This document shows, one piece after another, positions 53,493-61,507 of a DNA stretch of 64,000 nt. Position 1 is the first letter of the stretch; every line of letters starts with the position of its first letter. The notes beneath the pieces are model-generated. The model saw nothing but the letters and a program-made list of their open reading frames with translations, did no database searches and was not told the DNA's origin. The DNA comes from Labrenzia sp. CE80. GTDB lineage: Bacteria > Pseudomonadota > Alphaproteobacteria > Rhizobiales > Stappiaceae. The stretch is taken from positions 1,240,001-1,304,000 of the forward strand of contig NZ_WAJT01000001.1 in assembly GCF_009650605.1 (NCBI RefSeq), in the 5' to 3' direction. The translations under genes and the position numbers were made by a program.

Positions 53493-54587
53493 TCAGGCTC
53501 CCGCCAAGGCGCTGTGCGGCAGGACGAAGGCTTTTGAAGGATCAAAACCGACGTGAACGGCGGTGCCCGCGAGATCTACTGGGCGTTCGCCTGTGTTGAT
53601 CCGGGTCAGACGGAGATCGACGCCGTTCGCGCCCAGGAACAGAAGGCGGGCGTTGCCTTCGAATTCTGCCTTGACGGCTTGTGTCGTGAAGGCGTTCTCA
53701 CCTGCGGGGTTATCTCGCAGCTCAAGCTGCTCCGGGCGGATGAAAATATAGCAATTGTCGCCTGCCTTGTATTTTCTGCCGCCGGCGGCCGTCCCTTTGA
53801 GCGGACCTAGTGGTGTGTCGAGAACCACAAGTTCGCCTGTCTGCGCGGTAACCTTGCCTTCGATCGCGTTGGTTTCGCCAACGAAGGAGGCCACAAAGGC
53901 GGTCTTGGGGCGGTTGTATATGGCCTCTGGATCGCCGATTTGTTCGATCACACCCGCATTCATGACCGCAATGCGGTCGGACATGGTCAAGGCTTCGCCC
54001 TGATCGTGCGTTATGTAGATAAAAGTCAGCCCGACCCGCTGCTGGATGGTGCGCAATTCGGTGCGCATATGATGGCGCAGCTTGAGATCAAGTGCGGACA
54101 GGGGCTCATCAAGCAACAGAATATCCGGCTCAACTGCAAGCGCTCTTGCGATTGCAACGCGCTGGCGCTGACCGCCGGAGAGCTCATGGACTTTTTTGTC
54201 GCCGACGCCGGGCAGGGCGATCATATCCAGAAGCTCGTCTGCCTTCTTGCGTCTGTCTTTCTTGCCGACGCCTCGCACCTCGAGTGGGAAAGCGATGTTT
54301 TCGGCGACCGACATCAAGGGGAAAAGAGCAAGGTTTTGAAATATCAGTGCGGTCGGACGCTTGTTGGGGCCGACGCCCTTCATGTCCTTGCCGCCGATCA
54401 GGACACGTCCCTCGGTCGGTTCACTGAAGCCGGAGACGCAACGCAGCATCGTGGTCTTGCCACAGCCTGAAGGACCGAGAAAAGAGAAGAACTCGCCACC
54501 GTTGATGGTGAGATGTGCGTTGTCGACCGCAGTGTAGGATCCAAAGCGGATCGAAACGTGGTCAAGCACGATATCTTTGGTGGTCAT
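53493..54587 (-). CDS. Polyamine-type ABC transporter ATP-binding protein (PotA-like)
   Basis: A 364-residue ATPase with Walker A GPSGCGKTT, signature LSGGQRQR and Walker B ILLLDEPLSAL. A C-terminal TOBE_2 domain (about 280-360; IFIRPEQLEL, VHVGFDPSKAF) is typical of PotA and other CUT1/POT ATPases. It energises the PotB/PotC-like pair. Confidence 0.92.
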   Translation of the reverse strand: MTTKDIVLDHVSIRFGSYTAVDNAHLTINGGEFFSFLGPSGCGKTTMLRCVSGFSEPTEGRVLIGGKDMKGVGPNKRPTALIFQNLALFPLMSVAENIAFPLEVRGVGKKDRRKKADELLDMIALPGVGDKKVHELSGGQRQRVAIARALAVEPDILLLDEPLSALDLKLRHHMRTELRTIQQRVGLTFIYITHDQGEALTMSDRIAVMNAGVIEQIGDPEAIYNRPKTAFVASFVGETNAIEGKVTAQTGELVVLDTPLGPLKGTAAGGRKYKAGDNCYIFIRPEQLELRDNPAGENAFTTQAVKAEFEGNARLLFLGANGVDLRLTRINTGERPVDLAGTAVHVGFDPSKAFVLPHSALAGA

Positions 54588-54639
54588 GGAGTTCTCATGA
54601 ATCTGGGGCCGTGCATTGCGCCGGACAATCTCTGACTGA

Positions 54640-54664
54640 AGCCCGGGCGAAGATCGCCCGGGTT
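54640..54664 (-). other. Intercistronic hairpin after the polyamine-type binding-protein gene
   Basis: Stem CCCGGGCG/CGCCCGGG with a 5-nt loop, extended by a G-U and an A-U pair. It lies in the 100-nt gap between binding-protein and ATPase genes; no strong U-run on the transcribed strand. Confidence 0.6.
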
Positions 54665-54687
54665 CCGTTTCCTATTTGCCGGTGGGA

Positions 54688-55824
54688 TTAGGCAGCCAGG
54701 AACTTGTTGGTGAATTCGGAGCGTTTTTCCGAATACCAAGGGGCTTCCGCCGGCCAGGCATTGAGATTTGCCAGCGCCTCACCCGGGTAAGCGTCGGCAA
54801 AGTTCTGGGCGTAAATGTCGCCGCCGAACTCGGCTGCGCCGATGACCGGAGAGTTGTAACCGTGGGTCTTGATAGCTTCACCGGCGAGCTTGGCGTCATA
54901 AGCTGCTTCGATGAAAGCATAGATCTGATCGATGTTCTTCGCACCGGTCGGCATGGACAGGCCATCGACCCAAGCCATGGCGCCTTCTTTCGGCGCACGG
55001 TACATGACCGGCTCGCCTGCGGACTTGAGGGCGATCGGAGGACCATCCCAAGTCTGACCGACAATAACGCCTTCGTTTAGCAGGCCATTTTTCTGGGCAT
55101 CGGCATCGTTCCAGATCAGCTTGATATTCGGCTTCTTGGAGATGGCGATGTCGACCAGCTTGGTCCAGATTTCGTCCATTTTCTCCGGAGTCTCATAAGC
55201 AGCCCACATGGAACCTGGATCCATTTCGCCGCGACCTTCCAGGCCAAGGCCAAGGCCGAGAAGCATGGAGTGGCCACGACCCATGGTCTTGCCAGCGTTT
55301 GCTTCGTCCCAGACGTCGTAGTAGCTCGGGAATTCACCTGCCGGTGTGAAGGCGTCTGTGCGCCAGGCAATGCCTTCCGTGCCCCAGATGTGCGGCAGCC
55401 AGAACACTCCCTTGCCACCGAAGTTCCAATGGGTTTCACCCAGAGCCATGGCCGGGTTGACCTTGTCGAGCTGGACCTTGGACATGTCGAAAGGCTGCAG
55501 GAGGCCGAGGTCAGCCCAGAGCAGGTTGCGGTTGACGGTCGGAGAAACGATGTCGAAGCCTTCGCCGTTGGTGGCTTTGAGCTTGTTGATGATCTCGTCG
55601 TTGGAGCCGATGCCGGTGAAGTTGATCTTGATGCCGGTCTTGTCGGTGAAGCCGCTTACGAAGCTCTCAGGAAGATAGTCCGACCACATCATGATGTTGA
55701 TTTCGCCGGAAGACGCCAACACGCTGTTGCTGACGATGGCCGGCATGGCAAGACCAGCGCCCGCTGCAGCTGTCGTCTTCAGGAAATCCCGCCGGGTTGC
55801 ATTCATGCCCTTGGAATTTTTCAT
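54688..55824 (-). CDS. Polyamine-type ABC transporter substrate-binding protein (PotD/PotF-like), Tat-exported
   Basis: Periplasmic protein of 378 residues with a twin-arginine signal (TRRDFLKTTAAAGAG). The mature part starts around EINIMMWSDYLPESFVSGF, the PotD-type opening. I chose the start at 55824 because GAGGGG lies upstream; earlier codons give an unrelated extension. It heads the transporter operon, divergent from a MocR regulator. Ligand: a polyamine or similar omega-amino compound (inference). Confidence 0.9.
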   Translation of the reverse strand: MKNSKGMNATRRDFLKTTAAAGAGLAMPAIVSNSVLASSGEINIMMWSDYLPESFVSGFTDKTGIKINFTGIGSNDEIINKLKATNGEGFDIVSPTVNRNLLWADLGLLQPFDMSKVQLDKVNPAMALGETHWNFGGKGVFWLPHIWGTEGIAWRTDAFTPAGEFPSYYDVWDEANAGKTMGRGHSMLLGLGLGLEGRGEMDPGSMWAAYETPEKMDEIWTKLVDIAISKKPNIKLIWNDADAQKNGLLNEGVIVGQTWDGPPIALKSAGEPVMYRAPKEGAMAWVDGLSMPTGAKNIDQIYAFIEAAYDAKLAGEAIKTHGYNSPVIGAAEFGGDIYAQNFADAYPGEALANLNAWPAEAPWYSEKRSEFTNKFLAA

Positions 55825-55842
55825 AGTATCATTCCCCTCTGT

Positions 55843-55860
55843 CGTCCGGTCTTCCGGACG
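55843..55860. promoter_or_regulatory. Inverted repeat in the divergent transporter/MocR promoter region
   Basis: Perfect 7-bp inverted repeat CGTCCGG-TCTT-CCGGACG, 19 nt upstream of the binding-protein start. It could be a leader hairpin or part of a regulator site. The rest of the 266-nt divergent region up to 56091 shows no clear sigma-54 or known operator motif. Confidence 0.4.
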
Positions 55861-56090
55861 GAAAAATCTGGAACGATGTCGGCCACCATTATGGTCTGGG
55901 TCTTGAAGCGCCCGCGGATCTGACAACGTCGGGAGCAAAGACTATTGCGGTGCAAAATGGCCTATTAGAGCCAGGGACATAAAACTATGGGGCCAGCCGG
56001 GCGATTTGCCTATGAAATCAGCGGGAATGGCGCAATGATCACGTTATGTGAGATGGCTTGTTGTCGTTACGTTCGGATTGGCAAAACAAC

Positions 56091-57572
56091 ATGTTAGAAA
56101 CCTATTTCGATAAACCCTTCGATCCGGGACGCCGGCTTCAGCACCAGATCCAGGAGCGGTTGATCGAGGCGATTCTGGCGGGTATCTGGCCTTTGCATGA
56201 GCCTCTGCCGGCAACGCGCAGCCTTGCCGAAGCGATAGGTGTTTCCCGCAATACGGTATCGCTTGTCTATGAGCGTCTCGCCGAGGATGGATACCTGACA
56301 CCAGTCAATCGGCGGGGGTATTTCATCAATGAGCGGACGATCAGGGAACAACTCAATATTCGTCAGGACGCAAAGCTGAAGGAGGGGTTGCCGTCCGAGG
56401 CGAGGCCTTTCGATCTGCAGGGACGTTTGAAGTACAGCTATTCTGGCCAGCGCAGTATCAACAAGCCGGCGGATTGGCGGTCTTATGACTTTCCATTCAT
56501 CTACGGTCAGATTCTGCCAGACAAGATTTCGGTCGCCAGGTGGCGGGACTGTGTAAGGCTGGCCGGGACGGCCCAACATGCGCCTAGCTGGATTTCGGAC
56601 CTTGTTGACGATGATGACCCCATGCTGGTCGATCAGATCATTCGCCGAATCTTGCCACAGCGTGGATTTCGGGCCGATCCCGACAGTATCTTGCTTACGG
56701 TAGGCGCGCAGAACGGCATCTATCTGACGGGGCGGCTCTTTTGCCATGAGGGCATGCGTGTCGACGTCGAGGATCCCGGATATGTCGACGCGCGCAACAT
56801 CTTCGAATCTCTGGGGGCAACTTTGACCGGCCACCGGGTCGATGCGAATGGCATGCGTGTAAGCGATGCCCTCAAGGGCGCAAATTTGGTTTATGTGACG
56901 CCCGGGCACCAGTCGCCGACCAGTGTGACCATGTCGATGGAGCGCAGGCTGGCACTCATCGCGGCCTCCGAGAAGCATGACTTTGTCATTCTTGAAGACA
57001 ACTACGAGCACGAGCTGAATTTCGTCGGCGCGCAGAGACCGGCGTTGAAGTGCTTTGACAGGTCAGGGCGCGTCGTTCATATCGGCAGCCTGTCAAAGCC
57101 GCTTTTTCCCGGGCTGCGGGCCGGCTTCATTGCTGCAAGCCCCGAGATCATCCGTGAATTGCGCGCGCTGCGCCGTTTGATGTACCGCCACCCGCCGGCG
57201 CAGGAGCAGAGAGCGCTGGCTCTGTTTCTGGCCGAGGGGCATTATGACGCCCACATTCGCCGGCAGCGCAAGGTCTTGTCCCAGAAATGGAAGACGGTGT
57301 TTCGCGCGCTCGAGCGTCATTTGCCGATGTGCGACGTCACCCAAACGACAGGCGGATCGGCGATCTGGCTGGAGCTGCCGGATAAGGTTGATGCGCGCGA
57401 GCTGCAGGCAAAAGCGACAGAGCAGAGCATTCTGATTGAGCCCGGAGACGTGCACTATTTGAACGGCAAGGCGCCGGGCAATTGTATCCGCCTCGGATTT
57501 GGTGCCGTGGGCCCTGAGCAGATTGCGGAAGGATTTGAGCGTCTGGGCCAACTTGTCCGGCAGCTTGACTGA
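56091..57572 (+). CDS. MocR-family regulator (GntR HTH fused to aminotransferase domain)
   Basis: A 493-residue PLP-dependent transcription factor. The GntR winged HTH lies at about 20-85 (ATRSLAEAIGVSRNTVSLVYERLAEDGYL) and a type I aminotransferase domain at about 120-490, with the PLP lysine in HIGSLSKPLFPGLRAG and EDNYEHELNF. Members sense amino compounds such as GABA, taurine or polyamine products. Divergent from the polyamine-type transporter and convergent with the aminotransferase gene, so it probably controls these. Confidence 0.9.
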   Translation: MLETYFDKPFDPGRRLQHQIQERLIEAILAGIWPLHEPLPATRSLAEAIGVSRNTVSLVYERLAEDGYLTPVNRRGYFINERTIREQLNIRQDAKLKEGLPSEARPFDLQGRLKYSYSGQRSINKPADWRSYDFPFIYGQILPDKISVARWRDCVRLAGTAQHAPSWISDLVDDDDPMLVDQIIRRILPQRGFRADPDSILLTVGAQNGIYLTGRLFCHEGMRVDVEDPGYVDARNIFESLGATLTGHRVDANGMRVSDALKGANLVYVTPGHQSPTSVTMSMERRLALIAASEKHDFVILEDNYEHELNFVGAQRPALKCFDRSGRVVHIGSLSKPLFPGLRAGFIAASPEIIRELRALRRLMYRHPPAQEQRALALFLAEGHYDAHIRRQRKVLSQKWKTVFRALERHLPMCDVTQTTGGSAIWLELPDKVDARELQAKATEQSILIEPGDVHYLNGKAPGNCIRLGFGAVGPEQIAEGFERLGQLVRQLD

Positions 57573-57620
57573 TTTGATAAACGGTCTGCCTAAGCTGCCG
57601 AAGCCTGTGTCGTGTCGGGC

Positions 57621-58940
57621 TTACGCCAGTTCCGCGTTACCGAGGACCTTTTGCAAGACTGCGGTCATTTGCGTCAGCTCTTCCTCCGTTGAGACCAGGG
57701 CAGGGGCGAAGATGAGCGCGTCGCCCGTGGCCTTGACGTGTAGCCCTTCATCAAAGAGGCGGCGCTGGACGATCGAGCCTTTTTCACCCGGTGCTGCGCC
57801 TGGTTTCAACTGGATGCCCGACATCATGCCATAGCCACGCAGATCGGTGACCTGAGGCAGGTTGCGCAGTGAAAACACCAGATCCAGGAAGGTCTCCGAG
57901 AGGACCTTGCCACGCTCGAACAGTTTGTCATCCTCGTAGATCTTCAAGGTGGCCAATGCGGCAGCGCAGGCGACGGGGTGTGCCGAGTAGGTGTATCCAT
58001 GCATCAACTCTGGCCGGTCCGCGGTGATGGATTGAATAACCCGCTTCTGGATTTCGGTCTTGACCGCCACGGCGCTCATTGGAATTGCGCCGTTGGTCAG
58101 CGCCTTTGCCATGGTCATGACGTCAGGCGTTACGCCGAACTCCTGGCTTGCGAAGGCGGCTCCGGTTCTGCCGAAGCCGGTGATAACCTCATCAAAGACC
58201 AGCAGGATGCCGTGTTTGTCGGCGATTTCACGCAGCCGCCTCAAGTAGCCAACCGGCGGTACGACGGTGCCAATTGAGCCGGCGATCGGTTCGACGAAGA
58301 CCGCAGCGATGGTTTCACCACCATAGGTCTGGCAGATTTCCTCGAGATCATCCGCCAGATGAGCGCCATCTTCGGGCTGGCCGCGCGTGTATCTCTGGTC
58401 TTCGTTCCAGGTGTGGCGCATATGCACGACGTCGCAGGTAATTCCGCCAAAGTCGCGGCGGTTGCCGACCATGCCAGCGAGCGACGTTCCGCCAAGATTC
58501 ACACCGTGATAGCCCCAGGCACGTGAGACCAGCTTGGTCCGCTGAGGGTCACCATTCGCCTTGTGATAGGCAAGGCAAATCTTGATCGCGCTGTCGACAG
58601 CTTCCGATCCGGATGAGGCGAAGAAGATACGATCCAAGCCCTCTGGCAGCAGATCGCTAAGCTTTTCCGCCAGTTCAAATGAGATCGGCGCAGCGCGTTG
58701 GAAATGAGGCGTGTAGTCGAGCTTCTGGATTTGCTCGTAAACCGCTTCGGCAATCTCGCTGCGCCCATGACCAGCGGCGCAAGTGAAAAGCCCGGAGGAA
58801 CCATCGAGAACTTCACGACCTTCTGGGGTCCAGTATTTCACGCCCTTTGCGCTCTCGAACATCTGGGGTTCGGCATGGAACAGGCGGTTGTTTGAAAACG
58901 GCAACCAATGGTGATCCATGTTGACGGGCATCTGGGTCAT
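57621..58940 (-). CDS. Class III PLP-dependent aminotransferase (omega-amino acid/pyruvate type)
   Basis: A 439-residue enzyme with FFASSGSEAVDSAIKI, the PLP-contact Asp in LLVFDEVITGFGRTG, and a Schiff-base Lys in MTMAKALTNG. The N-terminus HHWLPFSNNRLFHAEP matches omega-amino-acid:pyruvate or taurine/putrescine transaminases. The start at 58940 (MTQMPVNMDHHW) was preferred over an upstream in-frame start at 59024. Next to the polyamine-type transporter and MocR gene, it likely deaminates an imported diamine or omega-amino acid. Confidence 0.9.
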   Translation of the reverse strand: MTQMPVNMDHHWLPFSNNRLFHAEPQMFESAKGVKYWTPEGREVLDGSSGLFTCAAGHGRSEIAEAVYEQIQKLDYTPHFQRAAPISFELAEKLSDLLPEGLDRIFFASSGSEAVDSAIKICLAYHKANGDPQRTKLVSRAWGYHGVNLGGTSLAGMVGNRRDFGGITCDVVHMRHTWNEDQRYTRGQPEDGAHLADDLEEICQTYGGETIAAVFVEPIAGSIGTVVPPVGYLRRLREIADKHGILLVFDEVITGFGRTGAAFASQEFGVTPDVMTMAKALTNGAIPMSAVAVKTEIQKRVIQSITADRPELMHGYTYSAHPVACAAALATLKIYEDDKLFERGKVLSETFLDLVFSLRNLPQVTDLRGYGMMSGIQLKPGAAPGEKGSIVQRRLFDEGLHVKATGDALIFAPALVSTEEELTQMTAVLQKVLGNAELA

Positions 58941-59119
58941 GGCAGGGCGATCCTTTGAAATATTCGCTTTCGCCCAGTTAGAACTCTCTCGTCTGCCGAC
59001 TTTAGATCCAGAAACTAAATTCATAAGGGCCAGAACCAGGGAGGCGACTTTTGGGTATTGTCTGGAATGGCGTCGGGACTAAGGTGCGACAAACTTTGCA
59101 ACCACGCAGGAGCTTCGCC

Positions 59120-59872
59120 ATGACTGGCACTATTCTCATCACGGGCACCACATCCGGTTTTGGCGCGGCCACGGCGCGGCTTTTCGCGCAAAATGGCTGG
59201 CGGGTGATCGGGACGGGACGCCGGGCAGAGCGCCTGGAGGAATTGAAGGCTGAACTGGGTGAGAGCTTTTACGGCCTGGTTTTTGACATCACGGACGAAG
59301 ATGCGACCAAGTCTGCGCTTGAAAGTTTGCCTGAGGCGTTCAAGGAGATTGATGTTCTCGTCAATAACGCGGGTCTCGCGCTCGGAACCGCATCAGCACC
59401 GGAGACCAAGCTTTCGGACTGGAAGACCATGGTCGACACGAATGTCACGGGCCTTTTGACGATCACTGACCTGATGTTGCCGATGCTCATCGCGCGTAAG
59501 GGAATGATTGTGAACCTATCTTCTATCGCCGCCACCTGGCCCTATCCGGGAGGGAACGTCTATGCTGGGACCAAGGCATTCCTGCGTCAGTTTTCTCTCG
59601 GTCTGCGGTCGGACCTGCATGGCAAGGGTGTGCGCGTGACGTCGATCGAACCGGGGCTCTGCGAGAGCGAGTTCACAATGATCCGGACTGGCGGCAACAA
59701 GGAAGCCTATGACGCGCTTTATGGCGGCGCGCATGCGATCCAACCTGAAGACATTGCCAATACCATTTTCTGGGTGGCGACCCAGCCCAAGCACATCAAC
59801 ATCAACTCGCTCGAGGTGATGCCGGTCAGCCAGTCCTGGGGTGGTTGGCAAATTGCCCGCGACCCAAGTTAG
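59120..59872 (+). CDS. SDR-family oxidoreductase (YdfG-like)
   Basis: NAD(P)-dependent enzyme of 250 residues with the cofactor loop TGTTSGFG, NNAG, and the catalytic Ser-Tyr-Lys set in NLSSIAATWPYPGGNVYAGTKA. Closest in style to 3-hydroxy acid dehydrogenase/malonic semialdehyde reductase YdfG. It is divergent from the aminotransferase gene, so it may reduce a semialdehyde formed by that enzyme (inference). Confidence 0.88.
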   Translation: MTGTILITGTTSGFGAATARLFAQNGWRVIGTGRRAERLEELKAELGESFYGLVFDITDEDATKSALESLPEAFKEIDVLVNNAGLALGTASAPETKLSDWKTMVDTNVTGLLTITDLMLPMLIARKGMIVNLSSIAATWPYPGGNVYAGTKAFLRQFSLGLRSDLHGKGVRVTSIEPGLCESEFTMIRTGGNKEAYDALYGGAHAIQPEDIANTIFWVATQPKHININSLEVMPVSQSWGGWQIARDPS

Positions 59873-60101
59873 CGCCTACAGAGCCATGGGCTGATGACAA
59901 GGTTCCGCATCAGTCCATGGTGGGCATGGCGATTATTCCTATGCTCACCGCGCTGTTGAAATTTTTGGCAAATTAGTCCTCATAATGCATAGTTTATGGT
60001 CGTGTGACTTGGTGCGAGTGAAATTTTATCTGCGCCCATCAGACAAATAAAACGACGCTAAACTTCTGTTTTACTGCGATAAATCTGAAAAAATTGCAAT
60101 C

Positions 60102-60117
60102 TGGCACGGCTATTGCT
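60102..60117 (+). promoter_or_regulatory. Sigma-54 (-24/-12) promoter of the guanidine operon
   Basis: TGGCACG-GCTA-TTGCT is an exact match to the sigma-54 consensus with correct spacing. Transcription would begin about 12 nt downstream, right at the 5' edge of the riboswitch. The 230 nt upstream (59873-60101) are AT-richer than the genes and could hold activator and bending sites, but I see no clear NtrC box. Confidence 0.85.
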
Positions 60118-60133
60118 TTTTTGAATTCGTGCA

Positions 60134-60265
60134 GCGCGCCTAGGGATCCGGTTTGTTCTTCCGAAAGTTGAAGATCAAACACAGGACCGAGAGGCGCACA
60201 CCGGACACGTGATCTTCAGATCGCTCATAGTCCGGTGACACGGCGGGACAAAAACCCGGGAGACC
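60134..60265 (+). ncRNA. Guanidine-I riboswitch (ykkC/yxkD class)
   Basis: The ykkC landmarks appear in order: CTAGGGATCCGG (60140-60151), GGACCGAGAG (60184-60193), then ACACGG leading into CGGGACAAAAACCCGGGAG (60244-60262). Pairings visible: GCGCC 60136-60140 with GGCGC 60193-60197; GTTTG with CAAAC around 60151-60180; CACCGGAC 60199-60206 with GTCCGGTG 60230-60237; CGGG 60244-60247 with CCCG 60255-60258. It senses free guanidine and normally turns genes on. Its position between the promoter and the first transporter gene assigns the operon to guanidine. Confidence 0.93.
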
Positions 60266-60300
60266 ACTGCACAGGTTTGCGCGCGCAGACCTTCTCCCGG
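60256..60300 (+). promoter_or_regulatory. Possible expression platform of the riboswitch
   Basis: CCGGGAGA (60256-60263, part of the aptamer) is fully complementary to TCTCCCGG (60293-60300), with an inner 7-bp hairpin GGTTTGC/GCAGACC (60274-60280 with 60285-60291). Aptamer folding and this helix exclude each other. No U-run follows, so the control mode (Rho or translation) is unclear. Confidence 0.5.
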
Positions 60301-60366
60301 ATGTGCGCGAAAGCCTCTATCAACGGCTGCCCGATGAGGCGGCCAAGACAGGAGACGCGTACAGCC

Positions 60367-61437
60367 ATGATCCGGACTTTCGCCAAATCCCTCTGCCTTG
60401 CCGCGGCCGTCGCCATGCCGCTTGCCACGCCATCCGCCCTTGCTGCGGAAAAGACCGATTTTTCGGTCTGCTGGTCCATCTATGTCGGCTGGATGCCTTG
60501 GGGCTATCTACAGGACAGCGGCATTATGAAAAAATGGGCCGATAAATACGATATCTCCGTCGATATCGTTCAAATCAACGACTATGTGGAATCCATCAAC
60601 CAGTACACGGCCGGTCAATATGACGGCTGCTCCATGACCAACATGGATGCGCTGTCCATCCCCGCCGGCGGCGGTGTCGACACGACGGCGCTGATCGTGG
60701 GCGACTATTCCAACGGCAACGACGGCATCATTCTGAAAGACAAGACGGAACTTGCCGAGATCAAGGGCCAGACCGTCAACCTCGTTGAGCTTTCCGTGTC
60801 CCACTACTTGCTCGCCCGCGCGCTCGATACTGTCGGGCTGAGCGAGAAGGATCTGACCGTCGTTAACACGTCCGACGCGGACATGATCGCGGCCTATGCG
60901 ACGGATGATGTGACGTCGGTTGTGACCTGGAACCCGCTGCTTTCCGAAATCGAAGCGGAAGCCAATGCGACCAAGGTTTTCGACAGTGCCGGTATCCCGG
61001 GCGAGATCATCGACGTCATGATGGTCAACACCGAGACGCTCGCGGACAATCCGGCGTTCGGCAAGGCGCTCACTGGCGCTTGGTATGAGCTCATGACCCT
61101 GATGTCCTCGGACAGCGATGAGGGCGCCGCGGCTCGTACCGCCATGGCCGAAGCATCTGGCACGGATTTGCCAGGTTATGACGCGCAGCTGGCGACAACC
61201 AAGATGTTCTATGCGCCTGCTGAGGCCGTCGCCTTCACTGAATCCGAAGAATTGCCGGACACGATGAAGTTCGTTGCCGAATTCCTCTTCGACAACGGGA
61301 TCCTCGGTGAGGGGGCTCCGAGCCCTGAGTTCGTCGGAGTGGCCTTCCCGGACGGATCGGTCTTCGGCGACGAGGGCAACGTCAAACTGCGGTTCGATAC
61401 ATCCTTCATGAAGATGGCTGCTGACGGCAGCCCCTAA
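60367..61437 (+). CDS. Guanidine-associated ABC transporter substrate-binding protein (NMT1/taurine-like fold)
   Basis: Periplasmic protein of 356 residues with a Sec signal (MIRTFAKSLCLAAAVAMPLA, cleavage near ALA-AE about residue 27). The mature start DFSVCWSIYVGWMPWGYLQDSGIMKKWA is typical of NMT1-like proteins often labelled putative urea transporters. In-frame ATG at 60301 and GTG-type starts further back exist because the leader is open in this frame, but only 60367 places the signal peptide first; AGGAG lies 12 nt upstream. The riboswitch and the downstream hydrolase indicate guanidine or a guanidinium compound as ligand. Confidence 0.88.
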   Translation: MIRTFAKSLCLAAAVAMPLATPSALAAEKTDFSVCWSIYVGWMPWGYLQDSGIMKKWADKYDISVDIVQINDYVESINQYTAGQYDGCSMTNMDALSIPAGGGVDTTALIVGDYSNGNDGIILKDKTELAEIKGQTVNLVELSVSHYLLARALDTVGLSEKDLTVVNTSDADMIAAYATDDVTSVVTWNPLLSEIEAEANATKVFDSAGIPGEIIDVMMVNTETLADNPAFGKALTGAWYELMTLMSSDSDEGAAARTAMAEASGTDLPGYDAQLATTKMFYAPAEAVAFTESEELPDTMKFVAEFLFDNGILGEGAPSPEFVGVAFPDGSVFGDEGNVKLRFDTSFMKMAADGSP

Positions 61438-61457
61438 GCCCATTCCATGAAACCGGT

Positions 61458-61489
61458 ACCCGGCTTGGCGCCACAGCGCTGAGCCGGGT
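61458..61489 (+). other. Intercistronic hairpin after the guanidine binding-protein gene
   Basis: Perfect 8-bp inverted repeat ACCCGGCT/AGCCGGGT with a 16-nt loop that can fold further. In the 70-nt gap before the permease gene; no U-run. Likely sets higher binding-protein expression. Confidence 0.55.
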
Positions 61490-61507
61490 CAACGGAAAGG
61501 CTTTCTC

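Noticed and set aside
60235..60366. An N-terminal extension of the guanidine-operon binding protein through the riboswitch
   Set aside because: The signal peptide begins at 60367, and the extension is RNA-structured leader that happens to be open.
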